A stretch of DNA of 64,000 bases, taken from contig WAEK01000010.1 in assembly GCA_011634665.1 (NCBI GenBank), forward strand, positions 740,001-804,000, written 5' to 3'. Of this stretch, positions 20,662 through 34,100 are shown in pieces. The position numbers and the translations under genes were made by a program. The stretch is from Mortierella sp. BCC40632 (lineage: Eukaryota > Mortierellomycota > Mortierellomycetes > Mortierellales > Mortierellaceae). Numbering within the stretch: position 1 is the first letter of the stretch; each line of letters starts with the position of its first letter. The notes under the pieces were generated by a model. The model searched no databases. It was not told where the DNA came from and was given only the letters and a program-made list of their open reading frames with translations.

Positions 20662-23600
20662 ATGACTGCGAGTACTTCCTCCAGCAGACCACGTGAGACC
20701 GTGGTCACGATTGAGCAGCCACCAGCAGATTTGATCAAGAGCCTGGAGACGCGCGACAGGAAGGGTTTTCATCAGCGGGCTGCTAGCACAAGTGGACACA
20801 GTGAGAAAACTCTCTTCGCCAGTCAAGATGACCCCGAAGCCGATAGTGAACCCGTCGAAGATCCGAGAGGAACAACTCCTGCCAGCACATGGGATGTATC
20901 AAACACACGACTCCGTGGGTCCTCTTCCCCCTCCATTCCCAAGTCGACTCTTCTTGGTACCATCCAAGAATATGGCACAATAGAAGAAGCAACAGTTGAA
21001 TCCAACGAGCCCTACAGAGACTCGGTCGTGAGGAGCAATCCCCGATTGACTCCTCACACCGATACGAGAACTAGGTCACCACCATTCGCATCCTTTAAAG
21101 AGTACGAGACCCAGATGCGAGGAGATCTCGAGAATCCTGTTTCCGGTACGTGGTGCGAGCCCGAGATAATGCCTCTTTCCACAGTTGACTTCCACTCTTC
21201 AAAAGTCACCACAGAATTACCAGAAATACTGACTCGTATCTAAAGATCATGACCCTATACGACTTTTCTTCCCTAAGAAGCCTAATCAAGATGGTGTCGC
21301 TTGCATTGAAAAGCCAAGCAAGTAAGTATCACAGGATGCATGGCAGGACCTGATTTGCATTGAACCACCACTCACTCCAACCATACCTTCACTCATACGG
21401 AATTGATAGGGACTATTCACCGCCAATTCTTGTTAGCAAGTACCTAGAAGTAAGCCCATGGTTCATACCAAGTGATTTGATTGATCCTTTATCGTGAAAA
21501 GACAGGCTAAAGGATTATGGTGATTCACAACATCAACAGATTAGGGGAACAGGGATCGATAATTTAGCATATTCTGAAGCGCCATACTATATGGTGGTTT
21601 GCTTACTGATCGACCGGAAAGCTGAGGGTATCGACTACTTGCTAATCGAAGAGCAGGTAAAGTATAGATGGGAGAATCAACTTGCCGATGACCATAGCAT
21701 CTATCCTTCTAAAAAATAACATGATCGTGTTCTCGGAGTAGAAGATCGATATAAGCCGTTTTGTCAAACTGGGTAAGGAGTTAAACATAAGAAAGTTTGG
21801 ATGTCTGTCACTGCTTGTAGCCTGACTGTATTTTCTTCTAACTACTCTATCTTATCGCATTCGTTCCTGGCAGAAAAATTCTCGTTTGTTAGGTTACTAG
21901 TACGACATCAGGTTACACTAGCAATTGACATTGATATTTGCCACAAGAAGGACTCAGACCCAGGATCTCTTCACCTCTGCTATGTAGAGCTGAGCCAGAA
22001 TCCTCCAAATGAGGCTTCATACGGTATGCTGTATGATCTTTCAAGAGGACGACATTCGAAACCTGTTTCCATGAGTCTCTAATCAGATTCAACATGACTC
22101 AATGGCATGACAATTAGACTTTGTCCTTCCCCAGATTCCTTCACCAGAAAAAGTATTCCATGTTCGACACAGCCTCAGTAGCGATTCGAGCGACACACAG
22201 ATTCCAGCAACAATCATAAAAGTTGCGATCTCGGCTTCAATATCACATGCGGCAACCCTCTCACGAATTAGAGATGACATATTCCTTGATGTCTGGGATC
22301 TAAACTCTTCCGCCACCTCTCATCAGTACCCTCATACAACACCAGTTGCGCGTGGCCAGATCAAGCTCGACATTGAGGATCCTAATCACACCAAACTATC
22401 ATTGTCATGGGATGGATCCCAGATTGTTTTTCACAGGTCTCTCCAGTTACTTCCAGGGAAGGTTCATATATTCGAATGGTCTGAAAGTACCAAGCAACAA
22501 CAAACCCAAGGCCAGTCGACATATCAACCAATCCGAATCTCTACTCGTCACGAAAACTGCAGCAAGTTGCAGTCATTTAGTGGGGAAACTATGTTCACCA
22601 ATATCTCCACATCTGAATGGAATGATAAACTCGAGAGGTTCGTAACCGGCGATCTACACAGATATGGTGTGTATACGACCACAGATCAGTGGGAGATGCG
22701 CCTCCATGTCTCCACTCAGCGACTTTCGACCAACTCCCGAGACGATCATTGGATATTAAAGCAAAAAGGAACCACATTCGCAGCTGCAGAGGGTATCCTT
22801 ATTTTGCAGATGTCACCTTTCCATGTCTCAATCAGGTGTCTGAACACTGGAACACCAAAACACTTAATTGAAACAACGGGTAGGATTACGGGGCTCTTCC
22901 TTTCATCAACCGGAAAAACTTTGGTAATTGCCACGGAGGGTACTCAACTCCTTTATTCAACAGAGTTTGGGGCCCTCATCCTAAGACTTCACAAGACATC
23001 AGAGGTATGGGATAGAGCTTTTGAGAGAAACAAAGTCGTTCCAGGCTTTAATTTTAGTGATCTGCCGTCCAGCCGGTTTATCGCCTTTCCAGGAAACATG
23101 ACTCGATTAAAGAAGGGAATCTTCCCTCAGGCATATTCGGAACTTTCAAGACACGGCCTCGGTGTCGAAGAAAAGCTGGATATTGACGCCACCAAGACAG
23201 CCAAGGTGGTGTACAACAACGGATCAAACTTTGAGATAGCCTATCTCAAAGACTATTTACAAACACGCCCTGAGATCGAGTCTCAGTGCGATCCTAATTG
23301 TGAGTCAAATCTGGACATTCCCGAGATTGAATTTAAAAAGGAGATGCACTATCCTGAAGGATCATTTGTGGTCCGTGCAACAGATTTTCCAGATGAGCAT
23401 GGGTGCCAGTTGAAGAAACTGGAAATGGACATCCAAATCAAAGATGGCAGCTCACGGCAGCATTGTTGGGTGGCATCCAAATGCTATTTCCGTAAGAATT
23501 CTTCCCAGGTCATGATAGTGAAAGAGATTCCCTCTTCACGAGAGTTCTTGATTTTAGGGTCTCAACAGTCATCACTAGAGCCCTCTAGCAAGAAGCTTCC

Positions 23601-26600
23601 CCAGCCATCACTAGAGTTTTCTCTCTGGAGACTCCCACAGTCATCAAACGACAAGCTCAAACTACTTTGTTGCTGGGGAGTAGACAGTACGAAGGATCTA
23701 CTTCAACTGAAAGCATGCTCTCATGATGGCAATCCGACTTATATGGACTACTACAGGAACAAGATCCGGATGTTCAGAGGTCAATCATTTGCACAAGACC
23801 AGTTTACAGAATCGGAGGCAGAGATGCTGTTCCATATTTTGTATCGGATAAATTATCATGACGAGCAAGAATGTCCTACAGTATCGGATGAAAAGTTCAA
23901 GTATTTACGCTCTTTTGTCAACTACAGTCCCCTTCTCAACAAACGCTCGGTGTCTTTGATGTCGGAACTCTGTAGGAGGCGGGAAAAATCTGATCACCAC
24001 CGAGTCAAGCTGATGTTAAAAAAACTACTCCAAGACGACCCCGACAGTCCCAACAACAACTGGGTTCCTTTGCGAGCATACCTGGGAAGGTCCAACCCCG
24101 TCGGAATCATCCTTAGCAAGGCCAAGACTGATATATCAGCTATGGAGATAGCGCGGATTCTTATTGACCACAGTCTCAGCAAAGCAAAAGAATCGGGTGA
24201 TGTCACATATATCCTGTACTTGCTAGAGTGTGTGGATCGACTCGCCACAAGGAGTACTGATCTAGCACTCCGAGTCACCAGAGGATTTGCATATCACCCA
24301 TGCCACGACCGAAAGTTCATTATCAAAAATCATAAGATCGTTCATCATCCAGCACTCCGCTGGTTCCGAACTTCAGATAACCGCAAGCTCTACGAGTGTC
24401 GAAATGCGATCCTTCAACTCAACCTCGCCGAAAAAGAACCTGATATACTCTACAAAAGCTTCACAGAGGAAGTGTTTGTTGCCCCTGTCAATCTCCTCTG
24501 GTCGTTTGACCCCAAGCCCGAGTTTCCCGTCTATGAATTTCCGCTTGACGATCAAAATCGACGTACAACATGGATACAGGCTCTCTACCACAGTGTCCTG
24601 TACAACATGAACCCTTTTAGCCATGCATACATCCGACCTCGCTACTACAAGCCCCAAATCCTTGATAATCCAGCCATTGAGGCTGTGATTCAGCACAAAT
24701 GGTATGCGCCAATGGCTACCCTTACATGCCACGACATGCCACGTTCAACCTTGATCGAGGGTTTTTTTTTTTTTTTTTTTTGCTGAACTAACAGTGTCGA
24801 GACTTGGTTCCTTCTATATAGGAATACTTATGTGTATGCAATCTGGGTGATTCGATTTTCTGGGCAATGTGTCTACTCTCTCCTCGTTTTGAGTGGTGCT
24901 CTGATGCAGGTTTACTACCGAGAGAAGATTCCACTCCTTGGAATATTCTCGGCGATTATTATCTTCTCATGTGTATTTCTCTGGCTCGAGTTCCTCCAAT
25001 GGCGCGAGGGCCAGTATTATTTCCAGCTATTTGCAAACGAGAAGGGAATGCAAGAAAAAGAAGAAAAAGATGAGTTGAGACGAAGCAACATGAAAGAAAT
25101 TGAAAAGAAGAAAGCGCAGAGAGATAATGAAAAGATGAAAGAACGGGAAGAAAAAGAAAAAAAGAGAGAGAAGAGAGAAAATGAAAAGACGAAAGAACAG
25201 GAAGAAAAAGAAAAAAAGAAAGAGAAGAGAGAAAATGAAAAAAAGAGAGAAGGGAATTCTCATATTAGAAAGAATAAAAAAGGAGAAGGAGAAGAGAGAG
25301 GAAAAGGAGAAGAGAGAGGAAAAGGAGAAGAGAGAGGAAAAGGAGAAGAGGGGAAACAAGGAGAAGAGGAGGAGAAGAGAGAAGAGAGAAGAGAGGAGGG
25401 AGACGAAGGAAATGAAATGAGTAGCCGCCTCAATCCGAATCTACAGCCGGAGCTTGCAGGAACTGAGACGGGAAACACCGATCCTATCACTAAAGTGGAC
25501 TCGAAGGTGAAATCAACGATTCCAAGAAAGAGTCAGACAACTAGGTCTCTCTACTTCAAGTAAGTCTGGCGAGGAGGCCTCTTCAGTGATTTAATGAAAA
25601 GCAGCAAATGTGGAAGTGGTCGCCTTAACCGATACTCAATCTCATCCAAATCTACATTAGCTCCCCTTACAACTTCCTGGATCTGCTCACTTACTCATAC
25701 TCTCTGGCCACAGGCATTCACCAGGTACTCAACATTATGAATGCGAGTCCAAAAGTCGTGACCACCGACTTTAGCTTCAGTGTGATGCTTGTGTTCATGA
25801 ACCTGGTACGTAAATCAAAAAATGATACTAAAAGCAAAGTTGCCCAAGCAGTTAATTTGTGGACCTGGCTAGGAATTTATGTTGAATATACTGCTAACGG
25901 TCTCTTCCAAACTCATGCTTATAGTTGGCGGAGCTCCGAGTGAGCGAGATCGTGTGCAAGTACATCACCATTGTAATTCGAATTCTTCGTGAGATCTTGG
26001 TTTTCTTCGTGGTACTTGCAGCCAGCACAATCTTCTTCACGATAGCCATTGTCCACATCACCAATGGAGGCGTGGTCGACTCGGAAGGAAAAGATAGTGC
26101 TAGTTTCCCTAAAGACTTTTTTGGAGCTATCACAACGGTGTACTTGATGATGGTAAGATCCTGGTACCTTTTTTGTTTTTTGACTGATGTGAGGACTTTG
26201 CTTATCGTCAAATGGCGGATCAAACTCTTGACCCTGCAGTGCTCTCTCTTCTGACTGTCTATTGACCTCATGGCCTTAGGGAGGACGGTACGATCCCCTG
26301 AACAACGACATGTACCAAGATATAGGAGAAGGTCAGGGCTCGTACAAGAATAGGGCTCTCCTAGTGATGCTGATGCTGTATTTTACATTCTCGTCAATTG
26401 TGATGCTCAATGTGTTGATTGGTAAGTCGATGTAGACATGCGGGGCAAATTCTATAGTTTTGTGTTCAGTGTGTCGTTCTGGGCGGAGCTCGGACAAACT
26501 ATGTTCTGAACTGTCTGACTAATAGACTCTGATGATTGTGTCTCCACCTCAAAATAGCCCTGATTAACAGTGCCTTTGTCAAGGCTGACGACTCTTGGCG

Positions 26601-27420
26601 ACAGGTGTGGCTCGAGAACAGACTCCGGTATGTTGACAGTGCCGAGAACATGTCGTATCACATCCCTGGTAAGTAGTTTGGAAACCTGTCAGACCCGGTT
26701 GTAGTTGATGCTCGATTCTCTAACACGATCTGTATCATGTTGTCTCATTCCTATCTTGAAGGTTTCCGTGAGACATTTGACTGGTTCCCCAAGGTGATCT
26801 ACTACACTGCGACGCCGTACCAAGTGAGACAGTATCGGTGGCGGATTGCCAAGAAAGATGAAGAGATCATTTTTGATGACGACTCGACCAACCAGTTCTT
26901 AGAGCCAACAAATGCCAAGGATAGAGAGGGGGTCACTGAGCAGTCATTGTTAATGTCAAGCAGCACAAAGTTAGGAGAATTGACTAAACAGAGTCCGAGT
27001 CCGGCGGGTGGGCTATCTGAAAGCAAAGAGCAACTCACACAGCAGGAACAACGGTTCACCGAGCTCAGAAGGGAATTTTCAGCGGATCATCAAAGGTCAA
27101 TTGTGAAATCTCAGGCGGATACGTCAGGGATAAGAGGGACGACAGAGAGGCTGCAGAAGGAAGTGTCAGAGTTACGAGTCGATAACATCAGGCTGAGCGA
27201 AGGCATTTCTGAACTAAGAGTCGATAATGTCAGGCTAAACGAAGGCATTTCTGTGCTACGAGTCGATAACACTAAGCTGAACAAAGGCATTTCGGAGTTA
27301 CGAGCCGACAATTTAAATATTAGTAAGGGATTACTAGAGATGAAGCACGACATTCAAACCATTCTAGAAGCTTTACAGCAGCTCCAGGGTCGGGGACATT
27401 ACGAGCTATGCCCTAAATAG
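20662..27420 (+). CDS. Beta-propeller / TRP-like cation channel, array unit 3 (1834 aa)
   Basis: Exons 20662-21145, 21246-21321, 21410-21449, 21540-21656, 21742-21772, 21874-22023, 22118-24701, 24822-25559, 25661-25805, 25925-26152, 26280-26421, 26558-26668, 26762-27420; the sum is 5505 nt, an open frame. ATG 20662 was chosen over the in-frame ATG 20623 because it matches the family start before (R)ETVVTIE. Residues 1-161 are disordered. About 162-300 form the conserved N-domain (PYYMVVCLLIDRKAEGIDYL). About 300-1160 are propeller plus helical region, 1161-1580 six membrane helices with a ~150-residue Lys/Glu S2-S3 loop, filter MMGGRYDPLNNDM. The C-terminus differs from units 1, 4 and 5: a run of 14-residue repeats (ISELRVDN...), as in unit 2. 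Intron 7 holds a T18 run. Confidence 0.9.
25045..25420 (+). repeat. Lys/Glu-rich coding repeat in S2-S3 loop of unit 3
   Basis: In-frame purine-rich repeats encode patterns such as REKRENEKTKEQEEKEKK, then a glycine-containing RGKGEE repeat (about 25290-25350). Same insertion point as in unit 1 but a different repeat motif, so it probably expanded independently. Confidence 0.8.
27163..27340 (+). repeat. 42-bp coding repeats in unit 3 coiled coil
   Basis: About four tandem 14-residue units (ISELRVDNIRLSEG, ISELRVDNVRLNEG and variants), each two heptads long, so a continuous coiled coil is predicted. A shorter degenerate set is present in unit 2 (about 8230-8345). Confidence 0.85.
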
Positions 27421-27969
27421 AATAGTGCATTAGACTCTGAGAGGTTTTAGATACGTTTGATCCTCATGAGACAAGTCCCATTCAACCCGCATTTGAATAA
27501 ATTAGGTAATGGGGTAAAGCTATGATAAATGGGTTCCTCGCTGGTATTAATCTCTGGTAATCTTTGAAAGAGCGAGATCAGCCGTACCTTACGAATGCGA
27601 ATGTAAAAAAAAAAAAAAAAAAAAAAAGAGCTATCAGGCATTAGCGACCAAATCGATATGACAATACTTCACCAGCTCCGTGATCATTTCTAGTGTCAAT
27701 GTCTATTGTCGGGATTGTCGCCTGTTGCCACTTGTTCCACAAGTCACGCTATTTTCTGTTATCCCAATGCCAAAAACTCACTCCAAGAGCTGCGCTAGTA
27801 GAGGCCTCCTGTACACAGCTTGTCAACTTGACGGTGGTTCCTCATTGAGTCCTCCTATGAGACAGATCCAAGTGATTTTCATGGCACTGAAGACTTCCTT
27901 TGTGAACACATCAACAAAAGACAGGTTTGAAAGAAACGAGAAAAAGGATGGCTGGAAAGAGTTGAAATG
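27421..27969. other. Spacer after unit 3
   Basis: No gene. Parts align with sequence after unit 2. It contains an A22-23 run at about 27605-27627. The open frame at 27680-28030 is not conserved and runs into the pseudogene. Confidence 0.5.
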
Positions 27970-29345
27970 GTGGTCACCTACTCATGCCCTCTCGCCCCAA
28001 GTATGCATCAGATCAATGCAATCCAAATGAGGCCCAGAGAGTTGGTTAATAAGACAGGCCTTTGATCTTTCTGATTACGACCTCTTCTAGCTCACTCTTT
28101 AAGCTAGCTGAGCCCCGGGCATGCGAGACTGTGTGCAAGTACATCACCATTGTAGTCTGAATCCTTCGCGAGTGCACAGTGTTCCTCATGGTGCCTGCAA
28201 CTATTAATCTCTTCTTCACAATAGTTATCGGTCATATCATCAATAGGGGCGTAAAGAACTTAGTGAAATAAGCAAAGGCCAGCTTCCCAAATGACTTCTT
28301 GGAACCATCACGACTATGTAGCTGACGATAGAAAGACCCTGGTATCCTTTTATTTTCTTACTGGAGTGACAGCTTTGCCTATCATCAAATGACGGATCGA
28401 ATTCTTGGCTTAGCAGTGCTCTTACCTCTAACTGTAGCTCGACTCCATGGTCATAGGGAGGGCGGAACGATCCCTTGAATAAGGACATATGCCAAGGTAG
28501 AGGAGATGGCCAGGGGTTGTATAAGAATAGGGAACTCCTAGTGATGTTGATGGCCTATTAAGAATCCTTGCTAAGTGTAGTTGTTAATTTGTTGATTTGT
28601 GGATCGATGTAGACGTGCGGAACAATCTCTTTATTTTTGTGTTCAATAGTTCAAGACAGGATCCTAGCTGACACCATGCATAGCGTCAATTGACTGAATA
28701 GCTTTGATGACCGGGTTTTCTTCTTGCAATGGCTCTGATCAACAGTGCCTTTGTCAAGGCTGAAGAACAGATTCAAACAGGTCGACAAGACAGAGTGATC
28801 TGTATCCTGTTGCCCCATTCCTATCTCAAAGGCTTTTGTGAAACATTTGATTGGCTCCCCTATATAACCTACTACACAGCAACACCTACCAGGCGAAGTA
28901 GCACTGACGGCGGGTCGAAAGAGGGACGAGGAAATCCTTGTTGTAAACAAACTCGAGAGTAATGGTAAATACAAAGACAGTGAATTATCTGCTGCAAAAC
29001 AGATGCCTGCACTTCCTTCTGAAGTCAACGACAGAGACAGGGAGGATTCGCAGTTACTTTCGCAACTAAAGTGGAGTCGGTGTCATGCTAGTAGAACAGC
29101 TTGATCGGCCTGAGCAGGGCATCGAGGAACACAGCTGCGGAGTAGAAGAGTTGCAAAGAGTGGCTATGTATTCACAAGGCAAGATTGGCGGCTTGAGGAG
29201 TGCTGTCGAGAGAACTTTGGCCAATCTCCGAAAAGCTGTCGTCAAGTCGCAGGAAGACATCTCCAAGAAAGGGCAGAATATTCACAAAGAATGGCAACGA
29301 AACCCGAGTAAGAGAGCAACAAGAGAAAGAATAACAGGAATAGAA
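27970..29345 (+). pseudogene. 3' relic of a channel-family copy (exons 9-13 only)
   Basis: Recognisable in order: part of exon 9 (about 27970-28030), exon 10 (about 28104-28332; CKYITIV is kept, with stops soon after), exon 11 (about 28457-28602; GG.NDPL-like filter region, then stops), a truncated exon 12 (from about 28728, ALINSAFVKAE) and exon 13 (about 28832-29345; ETFDWLP kept, then a frame-shifted coiled coil ending in KSQEDISKKGQN). Exons 1-8 are absent. The coiled coil belongs to the unit 1/4/5 class, although it sits next to unit 3, which has the other class. Non-functional. Confidence 0.8.
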
Positions 29346-31126
29346 GGGAAGAGTTGCCAGGGGACACAACAGGGACAGTGTGGCGGCGTTTGGGCCATTA
29401 ATGGCTAGTGCCTCGGGAATGGAACGAAAGTTTGGCTCACACTACATGTGAAGCCCAGCTAGTTATCAACATTCAGGAGGCGAGGAGTCACCGCTTCTCG
29501 CTTCAACCCCCTTCAACCTATCTCTCTTAACTTCAAGTATGCACTTTCTTTTTCTTTCGCTGCCAAGTCTTGTCGTGGTTGGGATCTTGCCAACTTTCAC
29601 ATTCTATTACGCCATGCATCAATACTTTTGGCCAAGAGTTACTCTGTGAGGAGTTGGACAGTTGGGAGATAGACTACAGCTCAAGTTCCAATTGACCACC
29701 CGTAAAAAAAAAGCATCGTTTTCATTTTCTCATGGCCTAGGTCAGAAGAGGTGCTTCGCCTCCACAGACAAACAGTTTAGCAGACCTGTGACACTTCGGG
29801 TGGATCGGATGTCGAGTAAGAGTCGCTCTTGGTGCTCCGCGGCGAGAAGTGCTAACAGGGGGGAGCGGCTCTTTGTTTCCTCGACAAAAAAACAAACAAA
29901 AAAGGAAAAAAAAAAGTGCCAGTCAACAACCAAGGCCACGGCTGAAAGCAAGTGGACATCTCAGCTTTGCCCGTTGACTAGAAGATCCGAAGAAGACGCA
30001 ATACGCATAGTCGATATGCAGAGAGCTCGAAAATAAGGACATGGGTCCGACAACAATGGTAAAAGTATTGGTTGGAACACTTTAGTCAGACAATGCACTG
30101 GAGAGATTGAGATTGTAGCAACTCTTACCTCCTAGATATTCGACGACCATTCAATTGCATGGCATTCGGCGGGGAATGGACAAAGGGCAAACCCTGGCAC
30201 CCTTGAAACAGCTCAGCAACTCTAACCCAGTCCATCTCCAATTGTTGGTCGGATAGAGCAAGAGATGCTGCACGCACGGTGAGCATTTGCATCATACTCT
30301 TGGCTTTCATGCATGACACCCTCTCGGCTGCAGCTGAAAGGAGTACCGCCATGCATACAGAAGGTTTGTACTCGTCCCAGCTAACCTTGTTCAGCCCGCC
30401 ATTGATCTGGGTTGGGTTGGGTGGACACGAGCGTCATGCCTCAGGAGGTAGCCGGATTCCATCCGCGACATTGTTCAAGATGTCCGAAGCGACGCGAGTT
30501 GGATCAGATGCAATGACTGATCAGCAGCTGGGTCCTTAATCATCCCTGATGTCTTTGCTGATGGCAACGACTGGTTCTTTCTCTTCGGTGCGATCTCATT
30601 TCCTGTGATCTTTGGGTCGTCCGTGTCCTTTCCTTTCCAATCGCTATTGATTCTTGAGGTCGCTTCGGGTTGGGAAGTGTGAATCGAGTGAAACATGAAG
30701 ACTCGAGCAGAATTGGGGGAGGACATGGGTTTTAGTTTCCCTGATTAGCTCATTCTGGAACGACTGTTGAAGAAGAGGAGGGTGGGCATGAAGGAGTTGA
30801 TTGGATCCAATAGCAATGAGGGTGCAACTAACATTCCTGCAGGCTGCGAGATTTAGTTGTTTTTTTTTTTTTTTTCCTGCAGGAACAGTCGATTGATTCC
30901 CGTTGGAAAAGGCGGAGCTGACAAATTTGGGGGGAGGAGCAAAAGAAGGCTCATGCCGCAAAGAGGTGAGCATTCGTCTGAAAAAGACCTCAGTGAGATC
31001 CTCCCATTCCCATTCTCATTCTGCATTCGCTGTGGTTGCTTCTTCTTTTTTTTCTTCTTCTTCTACCTCTTCTTCTTCAACCTTGCTCTGTCCTCTTCTT
31101 CTTGACCCAGCCAACCAAGAAGCATA
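29346..31126. other. Spacer before unit 4
   Basis: No protein gene. It matches 9540-10354 plus 19931-20661 over most of its length and so shows what the DIRS target looked like before insertion. A minus-strand open patch at about 30130-30530 (DWVRVAELFQG) is coding-like but degenerate. T16 run at about 30860-30875. Confidence 0.6.
30794..31004 (+). promoter_or_regulatory. Conserved array promoter block, unit 4
   Basis: GAGTTGATTGGATC at 30794-30807, CCTGCAGGAAC at 30876-30886 and GAGATCCTCC at 30995-31004, 123 bp before the ATG. Confidence 0.5.
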
Positions 31127-34100
31127 ATGGCCTCGAATTCTCTCCCCAGACCACATGAAACCGTGGTCACAATCGAGCCACCAGAATCGACCGAGGGTCT
31201 GGAGACGCGTGAGAGAAGTACTCGCCAGCCAGTAGCCAACACAGATGACAGCCATAGTGAGACACCGAACACAGGACTTCAGCAAGCAAGAGAAGCAACA
31301 GCCGAGTCCCACGAGCCTCAATTGAGCCAAGATCCTAGCGAGGGAATAAGGACACCACCATTCACAACCATCGAGGATTATAAGGCCCAGATGCTGAAAG
31401 ACCTTGACACTCCTGACCCTGGTACGTGATGGAAAGTGCTCCCTAAGGCAACGCCTATTTTCGTGATTGACTTTTGTTCACCAGAAGCTACTACAGAAAG
31501 ACTGACCCTTACCTCAAGACCATGGCTCCCTAAGACTTTTCTATCCTCAGAAGCTCGGTTATCTTCGTAAGCTTTTTATTGGATTGCCAAGCAGGTAGGT
31601 ATCACAAGTTGGATAGTTACATCTGATTTCCATTAGATCGATACTCATTCTAAGCACATCCCTACTTAAATGGGATCAATAGGAGTTACTTACCACCCAT
31701 TCCGCTTGTGAAGGAGCAACTGAAGGTAAGTCATGGCTGTCTCAAATGAGCTGAACTTCATTTGTGAAACGATGAACTAAAAGACACGGTAATCCACAAT
31801 AGATTAAGAGAGAAGAGAATGATGCCTCAGCATTCTCTCATACCCCATACTATATGGTAATGTGCTTCCTGATCGATCAGAAAGCCGAGGGCATCGACTA
31901 CGTGTCAATCGACAGCCAGGTAAAGTTCGGTTAAGAAAGCCACTATGTCAATGGGCAAAACCTGTTTCCTTCAACGACTTAACATAGTAATATTCTTGGT
32001 TTAGAGGATCAATCTAGGCCCCCTTATCAAGCCAGGTGAGTAGAGATGAACAAATGGATTTTTGTGATCTGTCGTTTGTTTTAACCTGACTATTCTAACT
32101 ACTCTATCATATCACGGTCATTTTTGATAGGAGAGGCCTCGTTTGTAAGAGTGTTGCTACGATATCAGGTTACACCACCGGAAGACGTCGAGATACATCA
32201 CAAGGACCGTTCAAACCCAGGATCTCTACACCTGTGCTATGTAGAGTTGAGCCATAGTCCACCAAGCGAAGCTTCATTCGGTACGTTGTTTGACTCTACA
32301 AGAAGATGGCATCCGGAGACTGTTTCCACGAGTCTCTAATCAGATATAGCTTGACCTGGTGATGTGACGATAGACTGTGTCCTTCCTAAGATACCTTCGC
32401 CAGCCAAGGCATTCCACATCCAACACAGCCTCAGTGGAGCATCAAGTGATCCACAAATTCCAGCGACAATTGAGAAGGTTGCAATCTCGGCTTCAAGATC
32501 TCATGCTGCAACCCTCTCAAAGGTTGGAGACAAGACATTCCTTGATCTCTGGGAACTACCTCCAATCGACACAACTTCTACAGTCACGTATCCGTACTAT
32601 CCTAAAGTCTCTACCGCACACGCCTTGGTCAAAACTGACACAAGGCATCTCTTCGACATCAGATTATCGCTGTCGTGGAAAGGATCTCAGATTGTTATTC
32701 ACAAAAGACTATGGTCAACTCCGGATGTGTTGCATGTCTTCCAACACCGTATTCATCAGTCCAAGGACCAGCAAGTGACTCAATCACTTGAGCCCTCAGA
32801 TCGACACAGATTCTGCTCTAAGCTAGAGTCATTCGGTGGAGAAACCATGTTCACCAACATCTCCACCTCTCAATGGAGTGATAAATCTGAGAGATTCATT
32901 GCCGGTGATCTAGAAGGATTCAGTGTATACAAGACCATGGATCCATGGGAAATGCTCTTTCGTATCCCCACTCAGCGGCTTCCAACCAATATCCGACAAA
33001 AGCATTGGAAATTAAGGCACAAGGGGGTTACATTTGCAGCTGCAGAGGGTATCTTTGCATTACTGATGTCTCCTTACCAAGTCTCCATCTGGGATCTAGA
33101 CTCTAGAAAGCCAAAACACCTCATTGAAACAACGAGCTGGATTACAGGTTTATTCCTTTCATCAACCGGAGAGACCTTGATAGTTGCGACAATGGGGGCT
33201 CAACTCGTGTACTCAACAGTTTCTGGGGTTCTCTTCCAGAGGCTTTATAAATCGCCAGACGTATGGAAAGAATACCTCAAGAGAAACAAAGACGTTCCTG
33301 GCTTTAACCTCGACAGTCTCCCATCCGACCGGTTTATCGTTTATCCAAAAAGTCTAGCTCAATCAGGGAAGGAAATCTTCCCTCTTGCAAATTCGGAACT
33401 CACGAATCATGGCTTCGATGTCGATGGAAGGTTGGACATCGAGTCCATTGGATTAATTACGGTGGTGCACAACAGAGGGTCGAACTTTGAGGTGACCCGT
33501 CTGAAGGATTTACCAACACACCCTGAAGCTGAATCTCAATGCGATTCTAATTGCGAACCAAACTCGGATATTCCAGAGATCAAATATGAGGTGGAGATGG
33601 ACTATCCCGGAGGATCATTTGTTGTCCATTCAACGGATATTTCGGATGACGTTGGGTGCCAGCTGAAGAAACTGACGATGAGTATCCAATTCACCAGTGA
33701 CGGTGACAAATCCCGGCAGTACAGTTGGGTGATATCCAAGTGCTATTTCCACAAGGAGTCATCTCAGCTCATGATAGTGAAAGAGATTCCCTCTTCACAC
33801 GAGCCATCTCACCAGAAATCTCCACATCCATCACCAGAAGCCTTTTACAAGAAGGCTACAGAGTCATCCTTACTGCTCTCTCACCAAAGGATTCCACAAC
33901 CTTCACCAGAGCCCTCCCACCAGAAACCTCCACAGCTATCACTAGAGTTTTCTCTATGGGGACTCCCACAGTCACCGCAAGAGGAACTCAAATTACTTTA
34001 TTGCTGGGAAGTGAACAATACGAAGGAAGCCTTCCAACTGAGGACATGCTCTCATGGAGGCAATCCGACTTATTGGGACTGCTCTGAGCGTAAAATCCGA

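Noticed and set aside
24702..24786. Unit 3 propeller frame running on into a poly-Phe end
   Set aside because: It is read-through into intron 7 (T18 run); the donor at 24702 matches the other copies.
27163..27340. Regular 42-bp repeats considered as CRISPR-like
   Set aside because: In-frame coding repeats of a coiled coil in a eukaryotic exon; no spacers.
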